This document shows, piece by piece, positions 6,605 to 11,793 of a DNA stretch of 11,793 bases. The notes beneath the pieces are model-generated. The model searched no databases, was not told where the DNA came from, and saw only the letters and a program-made list of their open reading frames with translations. This DNA is from Oscillospiraceae bacterium. Its GTDB lineage: Bacteria > Bacillota > Clostridia > Oscillospirales > Acutalibacteraceae. Position 1 is the first letter of the stretch. Each line of letters starts with the position of its first letter. The stretch lies in NCBI GenBank assembly GCA_902796535.1, contig CADBPL010000188.1:1-11793 (forward strand), in the 5' to 3' direction. Made by a program: the position numbers and the translations under genes.

Positions 6605-7480
6605 ATGATGAGAACCCTTGAAGCCGTCCCCGAGCTGCTGCCCACGCAGGAAACCATGGAGGACGTATCCGCCTTCACCAAATGGCTGACCCAGACGTTG
6701 CCGGAGCAGATTTTCAATCTGCTGCCGAAAATCGCCGTTGCCGCCGTCATTCTGGTCATCGGCTACTTCTTCAGCAAATTCGCGGGCAAAATTCTGAAAA
6801 AGGTCATGGTCAGGCGCCGCGTGGATGAAACCGTGCACTACTTTCTGTGCCGGATGCTGGTCATCTCACTGCGCATCGTGTTCGTGCTGTTTGCGCTTTC
6901 GGCCGTGGGCGTCAACATCAACTCGTTCATCGCCGCGCTGGGCGCTGCCGGCATCACCGCCGGAATCGGCCTGCAAAGCAGCATTTCTCAGTTCGCCAGC
7001 GGCATTGAAATATTGTTCAACAAGCCGTTCCGCAAAGGGGATTTCATTGAGATCGACGGTGTGACCGGCACGGTCGAAGAGATCCATTTTATGAACACAA
7101 CGCTCATCACGCTCGACAACAAGCGCGTGATTCTGCCCAACTCCCATGTGACGTCCAAAAGCATCATCAACTACACCGCGCAGAACAAGCGCCGCATCGA
7201 CCTGAAATACAGCATCGCCTACGGCGACGACATTGCGCTGGCAAAAAAGGTGCTGCAGGAAGCGGTCGAAGCCTGCCCCTACACGCTCGCCGACCCGAAA
7301 ACGATCATTGCCGTGAGCGCGCATTCCGAAAGCGCCATCGTGCTGGATACCTTTGTCTGGTGCAAGAGCGAGGAATACTGGGCGACGTTTTACGATATGC
7401 AGGAGCGCGTCAAGCTGGCGTTTGACAAGGCGGGGCTGCACATCCCGTTCAATCAGATGGACGTTCATATTGTTCAATAA
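6605..7480 (+). CDS. mscS: Small-conductance mechanosensitive channel, MscS family
   Basis: MscS opens under membrane tension and releases solutes during hypo-osmotic shock. The 291-residue product is close to E. coli MscS in length (286). Membrane segments lie at about 37-57 (TM1), 80-102 (TM2) and 105-138 (TM3). TM3 is the Gly/Ala-rich pore helix, with A-L-G-A-A-G-I-T-A-G-I-G (111-122) leading to F-A-S-G-I-E-I-L-F-N-K-P-F (130-142). The beta domain follows with G-D-F-I-E-I-D-G-V-T-G-T-V-E-E-I (145-160) and the family-typical L-P-N-S (177-180). The C-terminal alpha/beta cytoplasmic domain runs to the end. The start is the first of two adjacent ATGs. The gene lies downstream of the 580-residue membrane protein gene but behind a terminator, so expression probably needs read-through or a promoter inside the upstream gene. 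It ends before a bidirectional terminator shared with the beta-galactosidase unit. Confidence 0.95.
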   Translation: MMRTLEAVPELLPTQETMEDVSAFTKWLTQTLPEQIFNLLPKIAVAAVILVIGYFFSKFAGKILKKVMVRRRVDETVHYFLCRMLVISLRIVFVLFALSAVGVNINSFIAALGAAGITAGIGLQSSISQFASGIEILFNKPFRKGDFIEIDGVTGTVEEIHFMNTTLITLDNKRVILPNSHVTSKSIINYTAQNKRRIDLKYSIAYGDDIALAKKVLQEAVEACPYTLADPKTIIAVSAHSESAIVLDTFVWCKSEEYWATFYDMQERVKLAFDKAGLHIPFNQMDVHIVQ

Positions 7481-7487
7481 ATCTGTC

Positions 7488-7530
7488 AAAAAAAGCAGGG
7501 CGGAGAATTCCAGCCGGATTCTCCGCCCTG
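7488..7530. terminator. Strong bidirectional terminator between mscS and the GH2 gene
   Basis: A perfect 13-bp stem pairs CAGGGCGGAGAAT (7496-7508) with ATTCTCCGCCCTG (7518-7530) around a 9-nt loop. On the minus strand it is followed by C and a run of seven Ts (complement of 7488-7494), a very good intrinsic terminator for the leftward GH2 operon. On the plus strand the tail TATTATTAT is weaker but probably still works for mscS. Confidence 0.9.
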
Positions 7531-7546
7531 TATTATTATGTCAGCC

Positions 7547-10500
7547 TTACATCAATTCAAACAAATCGTCTTCGTCACTGACCGCGCGCAGGCGGAAAGA
7601 AAACGAAATGTTGTTTTCATCCCAGACCCGTGCGGGCTCTAACTCATCAAAAATGCCGTGGCCGCCGAACGGCTCAATATAGGCATCCACGCTCACAAAG
7701 GTGTTTTCGCTCGGCGTCAGTTCATCGTCGTGCATCGTTTCGCTCAGCATGGCCGTGGAATAATGGGACGCGTTGAACAGAATGCCGCGTTCCTCGCAGG
7801 CGCTCACCATCAGCCCGCGGCCGCTGCGATCCTTGACCGCGCCGAAGCGTGTGGCGGCGTGAGCGGAATTCTCGCGCGGGTTGACGTAATGGACGAAGTT
7901 GTCGGCGACCCGACACTCAAAGTGATCCATGCGCGACGCCTTCATGCGGTCAAGATAGGCTTCGTTGGGGCCAAGGCCGAAGTATTCCATGTTTTCATGC
8001 CCCGGCACGAGCGGCACGGTGAACCCAAAGCGCGGCAGAGCCGGCGCCAGCTTGTTCTTTTCACCCCGGAACGAAACCGTTACGGAACCGTCAGCGCACA
8101 CCAGCCAGGTGAGCGTGCCTTTGATCAGCGGCGTCACGCGCGCGCCGCCCAGCGCGACCTCGGCGGTCACCGCCACGTCGTTCCCCCGGCGCTCATAAGC
8201 GAAGGAGTAAGTTTTCTGATAGACGTGATCCATGGAATCGAGCCGGCGGCGGTCGATCACGGATTCGACCAGATTGCGGGGATGCGCCATCCACAGCTGC
8301 ACCTCCATCGGCGCGGCAAACAGGTTTTTGCCGCCCACGAGCAGACCGGTGAGCTTGCCGTAGGCTTTGTCAAACACATAGACCGAGCCGTTGGCGTCGA
8401 GGAAAAGGGTTCGCCTTGTGTCACGCACACCGACCGGATCATAAACCCGCTCCGGCTTTTCCATCGGCTGCGTGTCCAGCTTGAACTGCTCGAACCCCAC
8501 CTCAAAGCCCGCCTGCGCCCACGGCGCGGACGCAGCCTGAAGCAAGCGAACGGTCAGGTAGCATTCGCCGCTCAGCGCAGGCAGCGCAAGCGGCAGCGTG
8601 ATCTCTTCGCTTTGGCGCGGCGCGGCGGAAAGCGGCGCCGTCTCGCCCTCGGCGATCACACGGCCGTTTTGCGCCACGCTCCACGCGAGCTTCATATCGG
8701 ACAGATCGGTGAAATAACGCTTGTTGAACACGGTGAGCGTATCGCCGTTTTTGGTAACGGTAAACGGCTGATAAGCCCGTTTCATATCGTAATAGATCGG
8801 CTTTGGGGTACGGTCGGCAAACACAAGCCCGTCAAGGCAGCAATCCTTGTTATTCGGCCAATCGCCGAAATCGCCGCCGTAGCGGTAGGCGGCCCTGCCG
8901 CCCCTGCCGACGTTGAGGGCGTGGTCGTTCATTTCCCAGATGCAAAGGCCGAACAGGTTGTCATACTGATCCGCCAAACGGCAGTGAGCCAAAATATTGC
9001 CGGTGGAATTGTCGCAGACATATTCGCAAAAATAGAACGGCTTGGCGGGGTTGTTTTTGAGGTATTCTTCCGTATATTCAAGGGAAGCGTACATCCGGCT
9101 TTCCACATCGGAAATATCCGAAAAGTTTTCGCCCTCGGGCACAGCCTTGAATTCCAGATGCGCGTTCTCATAATGAACGATCGCTTTGGGATCGCGGGAT
9201 TTGATGTATTGCCGCATAGCGCGGTGGTTTTTGCCGCAGCCGGATTCGTTGCCCAGCGACCACATCACCACGCAGGCGTGGTTTTTGTCGCGCTCAAACA
9301 GCCGTTTGGCGCGGTCGACGTAGGCAGCTTCCCACTCATCCACGGTGGACAGCTGCGACCAGCGCATCCAGTCCCATGTGTCGCCGTATTCAAAGCCCAT
9401 GCCGTGAGTCTCGATATCCGCTTCATCCACGATCATAAAGCCCAGCTCGTCGCACAATTCCAAAAAGCGCGGGTCGTTCGGGTAATGGCTGGTGCGGATG
9501 CAGTTGCAGTTGGCGCGCTTGAGCAAATATAAGTCCTCCAGCATTTCGTCCACCGTGGCGGTGTAGCCGCCCGCGGGGCTGGAATCGTGACGGTTGATGC
9601 CCCAGAGCCTGACCGTTTTGCCGTTGAGATACACCTTGTCGCCGCAGATCTCCAGCCGCTTGAAGCCGATTTTCTGCGCGATAAATTCACTGCCGCAGGC
9701 AATGACCAGCGTGTAGAGAACCGGCTGCTCGGCGTTCCAGAGAAGGGGCGCCTCAACGGAAAAGCGCTTGTCTTCGGTGACGAGCAGCTTTTTGCCGCTC
9801 GGGTCATAGAGCGTAAAACGGCACGCTCCGCCGCCCACCGTTTCAACGGTAACGTCGGCGCGGGTCAGATCGGCGCTCACTTCGCTTCTGACATAAAAAT
9901 CCCTCACGCCGTCCGCATCGCGGCCCAGCAGATAGACCTCACGGAAAATGCCGGAAAGGCGGAAGCAATCCTGATCCTCCAGGTAGGACCCGTCGCACCA
10001 CTTGACCACCAGCACATCCACACGGTTCGGCTGCCCATGCGGGTTGAGGTAAGCGGTCACATCAAATTCCGACGTGCAGTGGCTGACCTGACTGTAGCCG
10101 ACAAACTGTTTGTTGACAAACAGATAGAAGCAGGACGCGACGCCGTCAAAATTGAGCAGCACGCGCTGGGCAAACTGCTCGGGCAGCACGAATTCGCGGC
10201 TGTAATGGCCGCAGGGGTTTTCCTCCGGCACGTGGGGCGGATCGATCATAAACGGATACCACAGGTTGCTGTAAAGCGGCGCGTCATAGCCGCGGTCCGT
10301 CAGCACCTGCCAGCAAAGCGGCACGGGTATCGTTTCGGCAAAGGGAAGGTTCAAAAAATCCTCTTCCACATCTTCAAAGCTCGCATACCAGCGAAAATTC
10401 CATTCGCCGCAAAGGGAAACAAAGCGGGGCGACGCCTCGCGGCTGCCCTGCAGGGCGTTCTGCTCCTTTAAATACGGAATAAAATAGCTCCGCGGCTCTT

Positions 10501-10549
10501 CGCAGCCGACATGAAGCGCGTTCAAATCCTTATGATAAACCGGAAACAT
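7547..10549 (-). CDS. Beta-galactosidase homologue, glycoside hydrolase family 2 (LacZ-like)
   Basis: This 1000-residue protein without a signal peptide is close to E. coli LacZ in length (1023) and architecture: an N-terminal jelly-roll domain, Ig-like domains, a TIM barrel from about 310 to 600, and a C-terminal beta-sandwich. Visible active-site blocks are W-C-D-G-S-Y-L-E-D-Q-D (184-194), R-T-S-H-Y-P-N (352-358), D-I-E-T-H-G (378-383), the acid/base E435 in G-N-E-S-G, the nucleophile E509 in F-C-E-Y, W538, and Y-G-G-D-F-G-D-W-P-N (557-566). Hydrolysis of a beta-galactoside or related glycoside in the cytoplasm is expected. After E509 the usual A-H-A-M-G-N is replaced by V-C-D-N-S-T-G-N. 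The usual R-A-P-T-D-N-D block near 754 reads M-A-H-P-R-N-L. The substrate may therefore differ from lactose. Translation is coupled to the preceding gene, and no sugar transporter or regulator is adjacent. Confidence 0.92.
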   Translation of the reverse strand: MFPVYHKDLNALHVGCEEPRSYFIPYLKEQNALQGSREASPRFVSLCGEWNFRWYASFEDVEEDFLNLPFAETIPVPLCWQVLTDRGYDAPLYSNLWYPFMIDPPHVPEENPCGHYSREFVLPEQFAQRVLLNFDGVASCFYLFVNKQFVGYSQVSHCTSEFDVTAYLNPHGQPNRVDVLVVKWCDGSYLEDQDCFRLSGIFREVYLLGRDADGVRDFYVRSEVSADLTRADVTVETVGGGACRFTLYDPSGKKLLVTEDKRFSVEAPLLWNAEQPVLYTLVIACGSEFIAQKIGFKRLEICGDKVYLNGKTVRLWGINRHDSSPAGGYTATVDEMLEDLYLLKRANCNCIRTSHYPNDPRFLELCDELGFMIVDEADIETHGMGFEYGDTWDWMRWSQLSTVDEWEAAYVDRAKRLFERDKNHACVVMWSLGNESGCGKNHRAMRQYIKSRDPKAIVHYENAHLEFKAVPEGENFSDISDVESRMYASLEYTEEYLKNNPAKPFYFCEYVCDNSTGNILAHCRLADQYDNLFGLCIWEMNDHALNVGRGGRAAYRYGGDFGDWPNNKDCCLDGLVFADRTPKPIYYDMKRAYQPFTVTKNGDTLTVFNKRYFTDLSDMKLAWSVAQNGRVIAEGETAPLSAAPRQSEEITLPLALPALSGECYLTVRLLQAASAPWAQAGFEVGFEQFKLDTQPMEKPERVYDPVGVRDTRRTLFLDANGSVYVFDKAYGKLTGLLVGGKNLFAAPMEVQLWMAHPRNLVESVIDRRRLDSMDHVYQKTYSFAYERRGNDVAVTAEVALGGARVTPLIKGTLTWLVCADGSVTVSFRGEKNKLAPALPRFGFTVPLVPGHENMEYFGLGPNEAYLDRMKASRMDHFECRVADNFVHYVNPRENSAHAATRFGAVKDRSGRGLMVSACEERGILFNASHYSTAMLSETMHDDELTPSENTFVSVDAYIEPFGGHGIFDELEPARVWDENNISFSFRLRAVSDEDDLFELM

Positions 10550-10552
10550 GGC

Positions 10553-11770
10553 TTACTCCTTTTCTGCCTCGGCTTCAACGCCCAAAACCTCGCGCGCGAT
10601 GCGTTCGAGAGAATGGCCGTCGCAGGCCGACATATAATCCGCTCGGAACTGCCGGACCCGGTTCAGGTCGCAGGAGGTCTCAAGATGCTCAACGGCGTCG
10701 ATGACCTGCTGCGTGTCGGTCACGATGGGGCCGGGCACGAAATCTTCATATTTGAAATAAAAGCTTCTGGCGTTGTCGTATTCCTTCAGGTCGTAGGCAA
10801 AAAACAGCATGGGACGCTCCAGAAGAGAATACTCAAACACAAGCGAAGAATAATCGGAAATGACAATATCCGCCGCGCACAGCGCCGTTTCGATGGTCAC
10901 CGAGCGGGTGGCGTTGAACACAAAATCGCCAACGATCTCTTTGACGTGGGACGGAAGCTGGAACATCTGCGCCGTGCGGGGGTGCAGCTTGAGCACGACA
11001 ACGTATTCATCGCCGAGCGCTTCCTTCATTTTGATGAAATCGAGCTTGTTTTCGTTGTAGGATTCCAGAATGCTGTCGCCGCGGAAGGTCGGCGCGTAGA
11101 GGATGATCTTGCGTTCGCCGATCTGGGGGAAGCGATTGAGCAGCACATGGCGGGAGGCCGCCACAAAATCGTTGTCAAAAAACACGTCGGTGCGCGGCAC
11201 GCCCAACGGCTTGATCACGCTTTCCGGGCAGTGGAACGCGTCAGCATAGGCGAAAGCCACCTTGGGGGAAGAAACGCACACGTCGGTGTAGGTGTTGTGG
11301 ATGGGGAACATATCCAGCTCGTGCCTGGTCGCGCCCCAGCTTTTATCCGCCGTGGAATAGCCCCACTTTTTGAACGCGCCGCAGGCATGCCAAAGCTGCA
11401 CCACGCGCTGCCCCTCGCGGGGCTTGCAGGCATAAGCCGGAAAATAGTATTCATTAAGGAACAGCGCCTTGGCCGTGCAAAATTCACGGAAGAAATCTTC
11501 ACACACCCGCAGCCCCAGAAGCTTGCCGAAAAAGCCGACGCGCGCGGCAGGATCGTTTTCGGCGTGCTCGATGGCAACGCAGTGATAGCCGCGAGCCTCA
11601 AGATACGCCTTCATTTCACGCAGATTGTCGGGGATGTGCGTGAAGGTGTCTGCATAGGCGAACACCGCCTTTTTTTCGTCGATCGGCTCTTTGGAATACT
11701 TTTTAGAATAATGCGGCCAAACGATGTAATATAAAATATAGCGGCGAATGATACTCAGCAGTTTTTTCAA
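10553..11770 (-). CDS. CDP-glycerol glycerophosphotransferase family protein (TagB/TagF-like)
   Basis: The 405-residue protein belongs to the family that transfers glycerol phosphate from CDP-glycerol, or related polyol phosphates, in teichoic-acid and capsule assembly at the inner membrane face. Family blocks are Q-L-W-H-A-C-G-A-F-K-K-W-G (125-137, with the conserved H128), P-L-G-V-P-R-T-D-V-F (188-197), L-Y-A-P-T-F-R-G (224-231), L-K-L-H-P-R (260-265) and I-S-D-Y-S-S-L-V-F-E-Y (304-314). The basic, hydrophobic N-terminus (M-K-K-L-L-S-I-I-R-R-Y-I-L-Y-Y) may bind the membrane. The start is a TTG at 11770, 5 nt after GAGGTG (11781-11776). The ATG at 11783-11781 is out of frame. A TGA at 11782-11780 could be the stop of a further operon gene beyond the window. 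Its own stop lies 3 nt before the GH2 start, so it is the upstream partner in that operon. Donor and acceptor cannot be told from sequence. Confidence 0.9.
   Translation of the reverse strand: MKKLLSIIRRYILYYIVWPHYSKKYSKEPIDEKKAVFAYADTFTHIPDNLREMKAYLEARGYHCVAIEHAENDPAARVGFFGKLLGLRVCEDFFREFCTAKALFLNEYYFPAYACKPREGQRVVQLWHACGAFKKWGYSTADKSWGATRHELDMFPIHNTYTDVCVSSPKVAFAYADAFHCPESVIKPLGVPRTDVFFDNDFVAASRHVLLNRFPQIGERKIILYAPTFRGDSILESYNENKLDFIKMKEALGDEYVVVLKLHPRTAQMFQLPSHVKEIVGDFVFNATRSVTIETALCAADIVISDYSSLVFEYSLLERPMLFFAYDLKEYDNARSFYFKYEDFVPGPIVTDTQQVIDAVEHLETSCDLNRVRQFRADYMSACDGHSLERIAREVLGVEAEAEKE
10556..10563 (-). promoter_or_regulatory. Ribosome binding site of the GH2 gene inside the upstream gene
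   Basis: On the minus strand AAAAGGAG forms the last coding bases (Lys-Glu) of the glycerophosphotransferase gene. It lies 6 nt before the GH2 ATG at 10549, with the stop codon in between. The arrangement implies translational coupling. Confidence 0.8.
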
Positions 11771-11793
11771 GATCGCACCTCATTTCGGAAAAA

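Noticed and set aside
7658..9532. 624-codon open frame on the plus strand opposite the GH2 gene
   Set aside because: The opposite strand encodes unmistakable GH2 active-site blocks. This frame has no recognisable domain or ribosome binding site.
10511..11734. 407-codon open frame on the plus strand opposite the glycerophosphotransferase gene
   Set aside because: The minus-strand frame carries the complete family motif set. The plus-strand product is His/Arg/Val-rich and without motifs.

Overview
The window looks like a chromosomal segment from a Gram-positive member of the Clostridia, probably a gut Oscillospiraceae-type organism. The grounds are GC-rich coding sequence next to AT-rich control regions, strong AGGAGG-type ribosome binding sites, a TTG start, a TagB/TagF-like glycerophosphotransferase, and an AlgI-like acyltransferase paired with a DHHW-family protein. 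The lineage is inferred from gene style, not from a marker gene. I see no transposase, integrase, CRISPR array, tRNA or rRNA, and no sign that the segment is mobile.

Layout from left to right. (1) The 3' end of cysS (+) enters from the left edge. (2) About 280 bp without a confident gene follows, holding only a doubtful short open frame. (3) A small zinc-ribbon membrane protein of unknown function (+) ends at a convergent terminator hairpin. (4) A two-gene minus-strand operon encodes an MBOAT O-acyltransferase (promoter-proximal) and a DHHW/AlgJ-like secreted-side protein. Together they look like a surface-polymer O-acetylation module. (5) A 400-bp AT-rich divergent control region carries a sigma-A-type promoter on each strand and two ~42-bp imperfect direct repeats. 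(6) A plus-strand pair follows: a 580-residue three-TM protein with a large extracytoplasmic region that I cannot name, then an MscS-type mechanosensitive channel. An intrinsic terminator sits directly between them. (7) A strong bidirectional terminator separates these from a minus-strand pair at the right edge: a CDP-glycerol glycerophosphotransferase-family enzyme followed 3 nt later by a cytoplasmic GH2 beta-galactosidase homologue.

Most of the identified genes concern the cell envelope: polymer acylation, a teichoic-acid-type phosphotransferase, an osmotic safety valve and two uncharacterised membrane proteins. None of the assigned genes is a new system. The least explained items are the 580-residue membrane protein with its repeat-bearing upstream region, the terminator abutting the mscS ribosome binding site, the hairpin that closes an over-long spacer before the DHHW gene, and active-site-region substitutions in the GH2 enzyme.
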